The notes under the pieces were generated by a model, which searched no databases, was not told the origin of the DNA, and saw only the letters and a program-made list of their open reading frames with translations. A program made the translations under genes and the position numbers. DNA of 64,000 nt, taken from Aquiflexum balticum DSM 16537. GTDB taxonomy: Bacteria > Bacteroidota > Bacteroidia > Cytophagales > Cyclobacteriaceae. This document shows, piece after piece, positions 1-10,200 of this stretch. The DNA lies in NCBI RefSeq assembly GCF_900176595.1, contig NZ_LT838813.1:682001-746000 (forward strand), in the 5' to 3' direction. How positions within the stretch are numbered: position 1 is the stretch's first letter; each line of letters begins with the position of its first letter.

Positions 1-152
1 TTGAATGTAGAAATCTTCATGTTGCTGCTTAATAAAATCTCCATTTAGACTTCTCGAACCAGTAAAAAGTTTAATCCAAAAATACTGTAAATTTTGAGTG
101 GGTATTTTTTAGGGTAGAAGGCAGAAAAAAGGGTTAAATCAAATTTTAGTTT
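1..152. other. Window-edge region without a supportable gene
   Basis: AT-rich sequence. A minus-strand ATG at 42-44 opens a frame running off the left edge (14 codons visible), which is too short to call. Nothing else is recognised before the aspS terminator. Confidence 0.3.
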
Positions 153-202
153 AAAAAAAATATCCCCATCAAACCCTTTCAAAAAATAGGTTCGATGGGG
201 AT
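153..202 (-). terminator. Rho-independent terminator of aspS
   Basis: A perfect 9-bp inverted repeat (ATCCCCATC at 162-170, GATGGGGAT at 194-202) is followed on the minus strand by a T8 tract (A8 at 153-160). It starts 8 bases beyond the aspS stop codon. Confidence 0.8.
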
Positions 203-209
203 CAGCTTA

Positions 210-1970
210 TTAAGATTTATTTTGAATATTTACCTGAATAGAAAGCTCTTTCAATTGCTCATCAGCTATTGTACTTGGTGTATCGATCATCACATCCCTA
301 CCGGAGTTGTTCTTTGGAAATGCAATATAATCTCTGATGGAATCGGAACCTCCAAAAATCGCACAAAGTCTGTCAAAGCCAAATGCTATGCCACCATGCG
401 GAGGGGCACCGTACTCGAATGCCTCCATGAGAAATCCGAATTGCTTTTGGGCCTCTTCATCCGTGAAACCAAGATGCTTGAACATCAATTGTTGGGTGGC
501 GCGGTCATGAATCCTGATAGAACCTCCACCGATTTCTACCCCATTGATGACCAAATCATAAGCATTAGCCCTTACTTCTCCTGGATTGGTTTCCAAAAGC
601 GGAATATCCTCTTTTTTGGGTGAAGTAAAGGGATGATGCATGGCATGGTACCTTTGCGTCTCTTCATCCCATTCCAACAAAGGGAAATCTACCACCCAAA
701 GGGGTTTGAATATATTTCTATCCCTGAGTCCCAATTCTTCCCCCATTTTAAGACGGAGTTCGGACATCTGTTTCCTGGTAGACTTTTCATCACCGCTCAG
801 TACCAGCAGCAAATCTCCAGGTTGAGCCCCCATCAAATCCGCCCATGCTTTGAGGTCTTCATTCGAATAGAACTTATCCACTGTGGATTTAAATGTTCCG
901 TCAGCATTGCATTTTACGTATACCAGACCTTTTGCGCCGATTTGGGGTCTTTTTACCCAATCGGTCAATTCATCCAACTGTTTGCGGGTATATTCTCCTG
1001 CTCCTTTGGCACAGATACCCAGAATGATTTCCGCTTGGTCAAAAATCCCAAAACCTTTTCCTTGGGTCAATCCATTAAGTTCAGCAAACTTCATATCGAA
1101 GCGCAGATCCGGTTTGTCATTGCCATAGAATTTCATGGCATCTGCATAGGTCATTTTTTTGACTTCTTCCAGCTCCACTTTTTTGACAGTATTGAAAAGG
1201 TGTTTGACCAAACCTTCAAAAGTATTCAAAATATCTTCCTGTGTGACAAAGGCCATTTCACAGTCTATTTGAGTAAACTCCGGCTGTCTATCTGCCCTGA
1301 GGTCTTCATCACGGAAACATTTAACTATCTGGAAATACCTGTCAAAGCCACTCACCATCAGCAATTGCTTGAAAGTCTGCGGAGATTGGGGCAAGGCATA
1401 AAATTCCCCGGGATTGACCCTGCTTGGTACTACAAAATCCCTGGCACCTTCAGGAGTTGATTTGATCAGAACGGGGGTTTCCACCTCGATGAAATTTTCA
1501 CCATCCATGTACTTTCTGGTCTCCTGCATCATTCTGTGACGAAGCTGAAGCTTTTCCCTGATGACATTTCGCCGAAGATCAAGATAACGGTACTTCATCC
1601 TCAATTCCTCACCACCGTCAGTTTCATCCTCAATGATAAATGGAGGAACTTTGGAGGGATTTAGTATTTCCAACTGAGATACTTTTATTTCTATATCTCC
1701 TGTTGGCATTTTATCATTTTTGGAGGCTCTTTCAATTACCAGACCATGGGCCAAAACGACAAATTCACGTCCAAGGGATGCCGCTTTCTGGAGCAACTCT
1801 TTTTGGCTGGAATCTTCTTCAAAAATCAATTGTGTAAGGCCATACCTATCTCTTAAATCAACCCAAATCAATCCTCCTTTATTCCTAACACGCTGCACCC
1901 AACCCGAAAGGCTTACTTCTTTATTTACGTCTGAAATCCTTAATTCTCCGCAAGTATGTGTCCTGAGCAT
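210..1970 (-). CDS. aspS: Aspartate--tRNA ligase
   Basis: Class II aminoacyl-tRNA synthetase that charges tRNA(Asp) with aspartate in the cytoplasm. The 586-aa product has the bacterial architecture: an N-terminal OB-fold anticodon-binding domain (about 1-110, starting [11 protein letters not shown]), a catalytic core with motif 2 near [18 protein letters not shown], a GAD-type insertion around 290-410, and C-terminal motif 3 ([15 protein letters not shown]). The frame is open 14 codons further upstream, but family members start at the MLRTHTCG methionine, so 1970 is chosen. Length matches the family norm of about 585-590 aa. It is transcribed alone, diverging from the M23 peptidase gene, and ends at a strong terminator. 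Whether it is discriminating or also charges tRNA(Asn) cannot be decided here. Confidence 0.97.
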   Translation of the reverse strand: MLRTHTCGELRISDVNKEVSLSGWVQRVRNKGGLIWVDLRDRYGLTQLIFEEDSSQKELLQKAASLGREFVVLAHGLVIERASKNDKMPTGDIEIKVSQLEILNPSKVPPFIIEDETDGGEELRMKYRYLDLRRNVIREKLQLRHRMMQETRKYMDGENFIEVETPVLIKSTPEGARDFVVPSRVNPGEFYALPQSPQTFKQLLMVSGFDRYFQIVKCFRDEDLRADRQPEFTQIDCEMAFVTQEDILNTFEGLVKHLFNTVKKVELEEVKKMTYADAMKFYGNDKPDLRFDMKFAELNGLTQGKGFGIFDQAEIILGICAKGAGEYTRKQLDELTDWVKRPQIGAKGLVYVKCNADGTFKSTVDKFYSNEDLKAWADLMGAQPGDLLLVLSGDEKSTRKQMSELRLKMGEELGLRDRNIFKPLWVVDFPLLEWDEETQRYHAMHHPFTSPKKEDIPLLETNPGEVRANAYDLVINGVEIGGGSIRIHDRATQQLMFKHLGFTDEEAQKQFGFLMEAFEYGAPPHGGIAFGFDRLCAIFGGSDSIRDYIAFPKNNSGRDVMIDTPSTIADEQLKELSIQVNIQNKS

Positions 1971-2263
1971 CTTATTAAATTGTATTTTTTTAAAGTGGGC
2001 AAAGATAACCAAAGCTTATGGACAATTCTAAATTGACCAAAAAGAAAGAAAAACTTTTTTATCCATCCATAAGAAAACCAAACAATTAACTATTCCATAA
2101 TTTAGCGTTGATTACATTCAATAATTTGTGATTCAAATGAAATCTTATCAAAAATTGAACGTTACCAATTTGTAGGTGGATATTATTTATATCCCAAAAA
2201 TTTGGAAATTGACTTGAATTTAAATTTATTTGACATATACACTCTGAACTACCCCGAAATAAT

Positions 2264-3538
2264 ATGAATAAAAAATTGATTATCGCTTCTTCTGTGATTT
2301 TGACAGGAGCTGCTTTTTATTTTTTCCAAGATGCTGGGACCTCAAATATTATTAAAGAAGAACCCTTACAGGAAATCATTATTGAAGAAGAGGAAGAGGT
2401 AAATCTTCTCTATGGAATTAATGTAAATGAACTTGATATCATTGAAGGCGTAGTAGGTAAAAACCAAACTTTATCTACCATTTTGGCTCCGTTCAATGTT
2501 TCTTATCAAATCATAGATGAAATAGCCAGAAAGTCAAAGGATGTTTTTGATGTCAGAAAAATCGCATTCAACAAAAAATTCACAGTCCTCAGTTCAAAAG
2601 ATACTTCCTTGGCCCAATTCTTCATTTATGAACCCAATCCCGCTGAATATGTGGTTTTCAAATTGGATGAGGGGGAAGTTTATAAGGAAGAAAAACCGGT
2701 AGAATGGAAAAAAGTAGAAATTGGAGGTACTATCAGCAGCAATCTTTATGTAAACATGACTGAATTGGGACTCAGTCCTGACCTGATCAACCAATTTGCC
2801 GATCTGTACGGATGGATGGTGGACTTTGGAAGCCTTCAAAAAGGCGATAAATTCAAAGTTGTGTTTTCAGAGAAAGTAGTAGAAAATCAAACTATAGGAA
2901 TCGGAGATATTGAAGCGGCATTTTTTGAACATAAAGGAACTCCTTACCATGCCATCCCTTTTGAACAAAACGGTGAAAGATCTTTCTTCGACCAGGATGG
3001 AAACAGCTTCAAAAAAGCATTTTTGAAATATCCGGTAAAATACACCAGAATCAGTTCTGCATATAATTTGAAGAGATTCCATCCGGTACAAAAAAGATAC
3101 AAAGCGCATTTGGGAACGGATTATGCAGCTCCAACAGGAACAGAAATCAGGACGGTAGGGGATGGAACAGTTGTCGAAGCAAGGTACACAAGCGCCAACG
3201 GGAATTTTGTAAAAATCAAACACAACGGAACCTATACGACACAATACCTTCACATGTCCAAAATTGCTTCCGGCATGAAACCAGGTGCAAGGGTAAGTCA
3301 GGGTCAGGTAATCGGGTATGTTGGCAGCACAGGATTGGCAACAGGACCTCACCTATGTTTCAGATTTTGGAAAAATGGTAAGCAAGTTGATTGGCAAAAG
3401 GAGAAGATTCCGCCATCCGAGCCTATCTCAAATGAAAACAAGTTGGCTTTTGAGCACGTAAAATTGGAAAAAGAAAGACAGATTGCTGCTATTCCTTACA
3501 GTATGTCAACAACAAAATTAGTAGCTAAAAATAATTAA
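2264..3538 (+). CDS. M23-family peptidase, membrane-anchored, with LysM/OapA-like N-terminal region
   Basis: Probable cell-wall endopeptidase, or a divisome or envelope factor with the LytM fold, anchored by an uncleaved N-terminal hydrophobic segment (residues 4-20) and facing the periplasm. Residues about 50-240 resemble the OapA/LysM-like region of Bacteroidota M23 proteins, and the peptidase domain spans about 275-380. The first zinc motif HLGTD (H282, D286) and the catalytic-type H330 (YLHM) are present. The last motif reads GPHLCF instead of the usual GPHLHF: H363 is kept but the third zinc ligand position is C365. This Cys form is, to my recollection, common in the Bacteroidota subgroup, so the site may use Cys as a ligand or be altered in activity. 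Monocistronic, with a clear terminator. Confidence 0.88.
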   Translation: MNKKLIIASSVILTGAAFYFFQDAGTSNIIKEEPLQEIIIEEEEEVNLLYGINVNELDIIEGVVGKNQTLSTILAPFNVSYQIIDEIARKSKDVFDVRKIAFNKKFTVLSSKDTSLAQFFIYEPNPAEYVVFKLDEGEVYKEEKPVEWKKVEIGGTISSNLYVNMTELGLSPDLINQFADLYGWMVDFGSLQKGDKFKVVFSEKVVENQTIGIGDIEAAFFEHKGTPYHAIPFEQNGERSFFDQDGNSFKKAFLKYPVKYTRISSAYNLKRFHPVQKRYKAHLGTDYAAPTGTEIRTVGDGTVVEARYTSANGNFVKIKHNGTYTTQYLHMSKIASGMKPGARVSQGQVIGYVGSTGLATGPHLCFRFWKNGKQVDWQKEKIPPSEPISNENKLAFEHVKLEKERQIAAIPYSMSTTKLVAKNN

Positions 3539-3564
3539 AAGTATTGGTCATCATATTTTATTTG

Positions 3565-3599
3565 GGCTTAGGGAAAATGTTCTCTAAGCCTTTTTTTTT
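3565..3599 (+). terminator. Terminator of the M23 peptidase gene
   Basis: Stem GGCTTAG (3565-3571) with CTAAGCC (3584-3590), followed by T9, 26 bases after the stop codon. Confidence 0.85.
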
Positions 3600-3861
3600 A
3601 TTCGCTTATGATGTGAGTAAAGAAATACACATGGGGAAATTAAGCGTTAGGCCGAATAATGAAAAATGGCATTTACGGAAAGATAGATGACATGGGTCAT
3701 TCAAGTTTGGCCTAGTTCATGATAGTCCCGATAGCTATTGATTTTTTGGGGAGGAACTTGGGAGAGGGGCGATTTCTTATACTTGTTTCTTGATTCTTGT
3801 TTCTTGGCTCTCTTGGTTCTTGGTTCTAAAATCTCGCTTCTCATTTACCAAAGCCCATATC
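3600..3861. repeat. Intergenic region with degenerate TTCTTG tandem repeats
   Basis: No coding sequence is seen in this stretch between two terminators. Positions 3783-3826 contain at least five imperfect direct copies of TTCTTG (ATTCTTG, TTTCTTG, GTTCTTG). A nearby TCCCGATAGCTA stretch (about 3727-3738) resembles half of a dispersed palindrome often seen in Bacteroidota intergenic DNA. Confidence 0.5.
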
Positions 3862-3889
3862 AAAAAAAAGGACCTCCCAGAAGGAGGCC
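3862..3889 (-). terminator. Terminator of the adhesin/porP/ompA operon
   Basis: On the minus strand, stem GGCCTCC-TTCT-GGGAGGTCC (one bulge) is followed by T8 (A8 at 3862-3869). It lies about 50 bases beyond the last stop codon of the operon. Confidence 0.8.
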
Positions 3890-3936
3890 ATTTTTACTTA
3901 TCTATCTCGCAAGTTGAAAAAATAAACTCATCATGG

Positions 3937-6300
3937 TCATTGACCACCTTTTAGCTGTAATTCAGTTCTTCTGTTTTGCTGATGCATCTCCTCAGTACAG
4001 GGTATGCTTCCGCAATCATTTATAGGCCGTGATTTTCCAAACCATTCATACTGCATCCTTGAGGAATCTATTCCTTTATTGATAAGATATTCCATTACAG
4101 CTTTTGCGCGCCTTTCCGCCAGCTTTAAGTTATAGTCCTCATTTCCTCTTTGGTCAGTATGCCCGGAAATATACAATTGAAGGTTTTTCATTTTCTGAAG
4201 CATAATTCCAACCCTTTCCAGATCCCTTTGATGGACAGTGCGTATAGCTGATTTATCAAAGTCGAAGTAAACTGTAGGGATATTGTTGAATTCCCTTTGT
4301 ATGGATTCCATCAATTCGGTGATGTCGCAATTATCTTTCCCTATCAAATCCCTAGGAAACTCATATTCTTTTTCGGTATCCGTAAAGGCTTCCAAAACCA
4401 ATTCGCTTCTTCTGTTCAGTTGATGTTTGGTTTCAGGGCAAGGAACTCCATCCCCACAGTCATTCGTCAGATTTTCTTTTCCAAACCAATCAATTCTTAT
4501 CCTATTCGTTGGGATGTTGAACTTTGATAGATATTCTTTCACTGCATCAGCCCGCCTTTGGCTCAATGCTTTGTTATAGGCATCAGATGCTCTGGAGTCG
4601 GTATGAGAAGCTACGGCCAAGTCAAGAAAGTCATACTTTTGCATCAATTCTGCGATTTTATCCAAAACCGGAACTGCATCATTTCTTATTTTGGACTTAT
4701 CCAAATCGTAATAAACAATATCGACAAGTACAGGAAGATTATAAGGAACTTTTGACAACCTATATTCTCTGTATACTTCATCTTCTTCCAATCCAACCGT
4801 ACTTAATGTACTATCTGAAATACTGAAATACCCTTTTTTGCTGATATTCAATATGAAATCCTTTTCAATGTCCAATTCAGCCAAAAGCTCTCCCGCTTCA
4901 TTTCTATTTGTTGAAATCATTGTGAGGTCATCATTTGCGTTCAATGAGACATTGTAGTCTTCAGTAACAAGGTTGTCCTCACAATCAATTACTCTGGCAA
5001 TCAACCTTTTGAATAAATCCTCAATGGAGTAAATATCGTCCAATCCCATTCCGCCTGTTCGATCTGAACTTAGGTATCTTTTACCTTCTGAACTTACAAA
5101 ATATCCAAAGTCATCTCTAGGTGAATTGTAGGGTACACCCAAATTCTTTACGTTCTCAAAGCCGTTCCCTTTGATTTTAGCACTGAAAATATCCATACCA
5201 CCCAATCCAGAATGGCCCTTTGAAGAAAAGTAAAGTGTATTCCCTGAAATAGTAGGATGACTTTCATTTTGGTTGGTATTGACATTACTTCCCAAATTGA
5301 TCGGTTCTCCAAAATTTAAATTTTCATCATAAGTGACAAAATAAAGATCAAAACCTCCCGTTCCCCCAGGCTTATCAGAAGCAAAATAAATTCTTTTTGA
5401 TTGTTCATCAACAAATGGATTTTGCACGCCGTAATTTACAAAATCATTAACAGGGAAAGATTTGCTATCGATCAGGTTGCCTTCCTCAGTAACCTTACTG
5501 AAATAGATTTCAGGGTGAATCACATAATTCCTATTCCCTTTGATCTTGTTCACATCCCTGAAAACAGTATAGAACAGGATACTCTTACTTTCCATCAAAC
5601 TTGGGTCACTGATATGCAAAGCATCAGAAAGATCAGATGTCAATTTGGTACTGCTACCTGATGTGTCGGATGTATAGATACTGAAAAACTCCCGGTCATT
5701 GAAACTGCTTTTCTCAGAGCTGTACAATTTGTTTTTGGCATCCAGTCTGATACTCTTTTTTTCCGTTGAATAAATATCGCCCCTATCACTTGAAAAATAT
5801 TTTAGCCCTTTTTGATTCACATGCAGTCCAAAATCTGAGCCATCACTGTTTAAACCCTCCACAGGCACCAATTTGACTTTGGGTTTTTGGGAGGACATCT
5901 TTTTCAGGAGGTCAAAGTCAATTTCAGGGAAATCATACTCCTCAAATGATGTGGTATTTAAAATTTCATCTATTTGATCACTCTTTCCAACCTTGATGGC
6001 CGAGACCAAATAATTATAGTAATCGTTTCGTTCTGCTTCTTCACTTCCTACTACAATCTCCCACCATTCAAATGCCTTTTCATAATTCTGAATCAACTGA
6101 TAAGTTTCTGCGGCTTTTTTGGCGGTAGTATATTTCGGCTTGCTTTTATATGCCTGCTCAAAAACCTCTGCAGCATGTTGGAAATTTTCCATTTCTAATT
6201 GCTTCTCTGCATAACGCAACTGCCTGTTTTGGGCGAAGGCATTCTGGTTAATAAAGCAAGATGAATATATAATGAGAATTAGATAAAATAGTCTTTTCAT
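3937..6300 (-). CDS. OmpA-family protein with TPR, PD40 propeller and two tandem OmpA domains (PorE-like)
   Basis: 787-aa envelope protein. Order: signal peptide (about 1-24, ending NAFAQ), TPR-like helices (about 25-115), PD40/WD40-type beta-propeller repeats (about 150-430, for example DRGDIYST, KPGGTGGFDLYFV, KGHSGLGGMDIFSAK, DRTGGMGLDDIY), a carboxypeptidase-regulatory-like segment, and two OmpA_C peptidoglycan-binding domains (about 523-637 and 673-785). Both keep the hallmark residues (SHTDSRASDAYNKALSQRRA and SGHTDQRGNEDYNLKLAERR). TPR-PD40-OmpA proteins such as PorE/SprE tether the T9SS to peptidoglycan; this copy follows a PorP/SprF gene by 2 bases. Start 6300 is preferred because a start at 6312 would overlap porP and delay the signal peptide. 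The duplicated OmpA domain is unusual. Inference: periplasmic and cell-wall anchor for export of the operon's large adhesin. Confidence 0.9.
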   Translation of the reverse strand: MKRLFYLILIIYSSCFINQNAFAQNRQLRYAEKQLEMENFQHAAEVFEQAYKSKPKYTTAKKAAETYQLIQNYEKAFEWWEIVVGSEEAERNDYYNYLVSAIKVGKSDQIDEILNTTSFEEYDFPEIDFDLLKKMSSQKPKVKLVPVEGLNSDGSDFGLHVNQKGLKYFSSDRGDIYSTEKKSIRLDAKNKLYSSEKSSFNDREFFSIYTSDTSGSSTKLTSDLSDALHISDPSLMESKSILFYTVFRDVNKIKGNRNYVIHPEIYFSKVTEEGNLIDSKSFPVNDFVNYGVQNPFVDEQSKRIYFASDKPGGTGGFDLYFVTYDENLNFGEPINLGSNVNTNQNESHPTISGNTLYFSSKGHSGLGGMDIFSAKIKGNGFENVKNLGVPYNSPRDDFGYFVSSEGKRYLSSDRTGGMGLDDIYSIEDLFKRLIARVIDCEDNLVTEDYNVSLNANDDLTMISTNRNEAGELLAELDIEKDFILNISKKGYFSISDSTLSTVGLEEDEVYREYRLSKVPYNLPVLVDIVYYDLDKSKIRNDAVPVLDKIAELMQKYDFLDLAVASHTDSRASDAYNKALSQRRADAVKEYLSKFNIPTNRIRIDWFGKENLTNDCGDGVPCPETKHQLNRRSELVLEAFTDTEKEYEFPRDLIGKDNCDITELMESIQREFNNIPTVYFDFDKSAIRTVHQRDLERVGIMLQKMKNLQLYISGHTDQRGNEDYNLKLAERRAKAVMEYLINKGIDSSRMQYEWFGKSRPINDCGSIPCTEEMHQQNRRTELQLKGGQ

Positions 6301-6302
6301 AA

Positions 6303-7277
6303 TCAGAACCACCTGGGATTTTTCATTGTAACTTTTCTGGGAGATAGATAGTAGCCCACAGAAAATTCATGGGAGTTGTTCCTGTTGTTCTGAAGTACAT
6401 TCAGATTTTGATCATAAGCATAGCCGATTCTCAGATTTTTAGTTGCGAAAACTTCAAAAATAAAGGCCACGGCATTCCTGCGGCTCAAATCACTATCAAG
6501 GTTATCGTTCCAAACATGGAGGTTGGATCTATAAGATGCCCCTACCCACAGTCTTTCCATAAACAAGACCATTCCGTTTAAGTCTAGATTTGTAGGTGCT
6601 CCTTTTACTTCTTTTATAAGAAAAGAAGGTTTGAATTGAATGTTATCAGTGATCGGAACCATCATTCCTGCGGTTAAAAAGAAATGTAGGTCATGGAAAG
6701 AAAGAGCAATATCTTCACGTTCCAGGGATCTTCTACCTATCATATTGAAGCTGCTTAATCCAGCATAAAACTTGCTGTTGTGGAAAAACAGTCCGACATT
6801 CATATTAGGGCTGAACAAATTATTGATTCCACCGGGGATTTCTACATCGTCTCCATCCAAGGGATCCAAAAGATCTCCATCAATCTGATATTCTGAAACC
6901 CCGGCACTTACGCCCAATCCAAGAAATGACTCTTGACCTGTCTGAATCCTATAGGCATAGGTAAGCAATCCTGTTGTAGTCCTTGTTGGTCCCATCTGGT
7001 CCGACAATACAGAAGCACCAAAGCCCATCATTCCCTCATTGGCACTGAGGTCCGCAGTTACTGTAAATGTTCTTGGAGCTCCAGGAAAATCCATCCATTG
7101 ATTCCTGTAAGTACTTTGGATATAGCCCTGATTCTTATAGCCAGCATATCCTGGGTTGATATGTAATCCGTTGAAAATGTATTGGCTGAATTGGGGCAGC
7201 TGCTGCCCCATTGCCTGACCGGAGGCCAAGAAGGCGACCATCAAACAAATTCCAATTAGATTTAAATTCCTTTTCAT
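6303..7277 (-). CDS. PorP/SprF-family T9SS membrane protein
   Basis: 324-aa outer membrane beta-barrel protein with signal peptide (cleavage near SGQAMGQ). The mature start QLPQFSQYIFNGLHINPGYAGY is the standard PorP/SprF signature. The body alternates amphipathic strands, as in MMGFGASVLSDQMGP, and ends FSVGYYLSPRK. Family knowledge: SprF-like proteins are needed for secretion or attachment of T9SS cargo with type B C-terminal domains. The gene lies 12 bases downstream of the adhesin gene and 2 bases upstream of the OmpA gene, which supports a dedicated partner role for that adhesin. Confidence 0.93.
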   Translation of the reverse strand: MKRNLNLIGICLMVAFLASGQAMGQQLPQFSQYIFNGLHINPGYAGYKNQGYIQSTYRNQWMDFPGAPRTFTVTADLSANEGMMGFGASVLSDQMGPTRTTTGLLTYAYRIQTGQESFLGLGVSAGVSEYQIDGDLLDPLDGDDVEIPGGINNLFSPNMNVGLFFHNSKFYAGLSSFNMIGRRSLEREDIALSFHDLHFFLTAGMMVPITDNIQFKPSFLIKEVKGAPTNLDLNGMVLFMERLWVGASYRSNLHVWNDNLDSDLSRRNAVAFIFEVFATKNLRIGYAYDQNLNVLQNNRNNSHEFSVGYYLSPRKVTMKNPRWF

Positions 7278-7289
7278 TACCTGCGAGAT

Positions 7290-10200
7290 TTAATTTTTGA
7301 TGACCTGTATCCATCCCTTGAATTCATGGATCCTTCCTTCTGTATCTGTACCTTTCAATACATAGAAATAAGTTCCTGCTACCTGACCTTGGGCACTCCA
7401 ATCATTTTCATATTGCTGATTTTCATACACATGATCTCCATATCTGTTGAATATTACTATTTCGGTCCTGCTGAATTTCTGCAATCCTTTGATCACAAAC
7501 CTGTCATTTTTACCGTCACCATTAGGTGTAATTACATTTGGAATAAAGAATGGATTGATCTGGTTTTGGTCATCAGCCTCATTGTCATCCAGATTGACAT
7601 CCGTCTCAGCAGAGGTAACAGATACTCGATTGGTTATACTTATTGGATTATCCCCGGTGAGGGCATTGGCCTTTACTCTGATGACTAATACCACATTAGC
7701 TCCTGCAGGTAACAAGGGAATATTGAATTGGACTCTCGACCCAGTGACCTGTGTATTCACAGTAATGCCGGATACACTTGCTGTAAATCTTGAATTCACA
7801 TAGGTAACTGAGTTTGGCAGTTCATCAATGACTTCTACTTCAGTAGCATCCGTTTCACCGAGATTAGTGACCACAATTTCATATTCAAACTCATCTCCTT
7901 CAAAAATCTCAATATTATTGGAGGTTTTGGTGACAGCTAGACTGACGTCTGATTCTAAGAGTCTAAAGGTTACAAATGCTTCGTCTGTATTTGTCGGATT
8001 TAAACTTTCTCTTAAAATATACTTCAAAGTATATTCTCTGGCTTCATTGACTCCAGGCAACAAACTCAGTTCACCTTCTTCATTGGTAAGTAGCCCAATT
8101 ACCCCGTCCAGCTCGATAAATTCAAAGTTTACCTCCTCAAAATTGACCGGGCTTCCGTTTAAAAGATCATTTCCCAAAATATTGCCAAGTATGCCTCCAT
8201 AACTTGCAGGGAACTCGCCAAATTCATCATCGTTTGCTATGATGACTTTTAAGATGGCACCAACTGTCTCTGAATCTTCAACATTTATAGGATCTCCATT
8301 AGAGTCTTCCGAAGTTACAAATACTACATTTTCAACTGCCCCAGCCAATACATCATTTAATTGAATGACATAGGCAGTCTCAAAAGTGGCTACCTCTCCA
8401 GGCATCAAACTCGGAATAGTGGCTTCAAAACCTGTCAAAGGGTCTGTTACAAGAATATTAAAGAGTTCAATATTTCCTGTATTAGTGACTTTAATGATGT
8501 AATTGACAACATCGTCGACTGCGGAGAAGGATTCCTCTACGGCAGTTTTTTCTACTGATAAATTCCCAATAAGAGGAAATATCTGTACATCTTCATCAGT
8601 GGCATTTACTTCATTGCCTTTAAAATCACCTGCTGCTGTAGCTGTATTAGTAAAAGAACCGAAATCAATATCCGCTTGGGTAAGAATGTATTCTGCTGAA
8701 AAAGTAGTGCTATCAGACTCCCCTGGCTCAAGCGATTCAAGAGGACCTCCTATTACGGTTACTTTAGGATCATCAATGGTGACATTGGTAAGCGTTACAT
8801 CTCCAATATTCTTTACTGTAAATGTATAAGTGATTTTATCTCCGGCATTGATGAACCCATTACCATCGACATCCACTGATGTACCGGTCTTTTCAAACTC
8901 CAGACCACAATTATTGACTGTTACAGTCACCGGTAATCTTGGACCCACACATTCAGAAGTCAAACCTTCAGCCACCCAGAATACATATGTACCCGTAACA
9001 GATCCATCGATTTCAAATCCCAGTTCTGGAGAACCTCCCTGCTCATCAGCATAGAAGAATACGGTATATTGGCCATCCTCCTCGAAATTGGAGGGCAGTA
9101 CTATTGTATTGAAGTTCGGGATTTCATCACCAAGACAAAAATCAAACTTATCAGAACCTGAGGAAGCAGGATTGGTAATAACAATAGATACTTCGATATT
9201 GAATTCAAATACACAATCACTTGAATTTTCCGGGATAGCATAGTAGGTTCCACTTACAGCAGGGAATGGATTTTCTGGCGTAAATTCTGTGGCTTTGGTG
9301 ACATCCGTACCATCATAAAATTTTATTCCAACTGGGAAAGAATCTTTTATTTCAGAAACAGCAATGCCTTCTTCAGGATTGATGTTACAGAAAAAGAATT
9401 CATTGAAAAGATCAAAGTCACCACAATTCTGCTGAACAAACTCCTCTACTCCAACAATATTTACTACCAAGGGCTCTTTTATTGGCTCTCCCAAACAATC
9501 ACCCTCTAAGAAACCTTGTGTAAATGGTATCCCACTGAATTCGGTTTGGGATATTTGACCCTTGCCGGACATGCTACCTGTTAAAGAAATGAAGGGAAAA
9601 CACTGAGGTGCTGATAAAATGAAACAATCTTCAGTTACTTTTAATGTCAGTGAAAGTCTAGCCAAAAGTTCATTGATGTCCACCATAAGTGGCAGGTCAC
9701 CAATTTCCCAAACTACTGAACCTGTTGCTCCTAAATTCGGGTCAAAATAAGGTGCTTTAGAATTGGTTGGAGTAAAAAAGGCTTCAAAATCTGCACTCAC
9801 AAAAGTCGTTGTAAATGGAATGGGAATAATAATTTTTCCATCTACGATTCCTTCAGTACCCAAATTTTTAATTTCCAAAGAATAGGCTATTTCCTCACCA
9901 GGCCTTATAGTCGGATTTTCTGTTGCCGGTTGTCCGTTGATAGAAACAATTTCCTTGAATCCTTGGATTTCGGGGACATAGGAATCTACTGAAAAGGCAA
10001 TAGCATAGATATTATAAATATCACTCCTTGAACCGTATCTAAAAGTAGTGGAAGTCTGGCCATTGGCAATTATTTCATTATTTGGGTTTGGCACATCCCA
10101 CATAGCAATGTCAATTCCAGTATTATTCAAAAGTTCCGGATTTCGGGGATTGGCTACCAAATTTCCTCCATTATCCCTTACAGGTGTATAAATGGATGAA

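Noticed and set aside
633-1460. 275-codon plus frame within aspS
   Set aside because: Antisense to a full-length, clearly recognisable aspartyl-tRNA synthetase; no domain signature.
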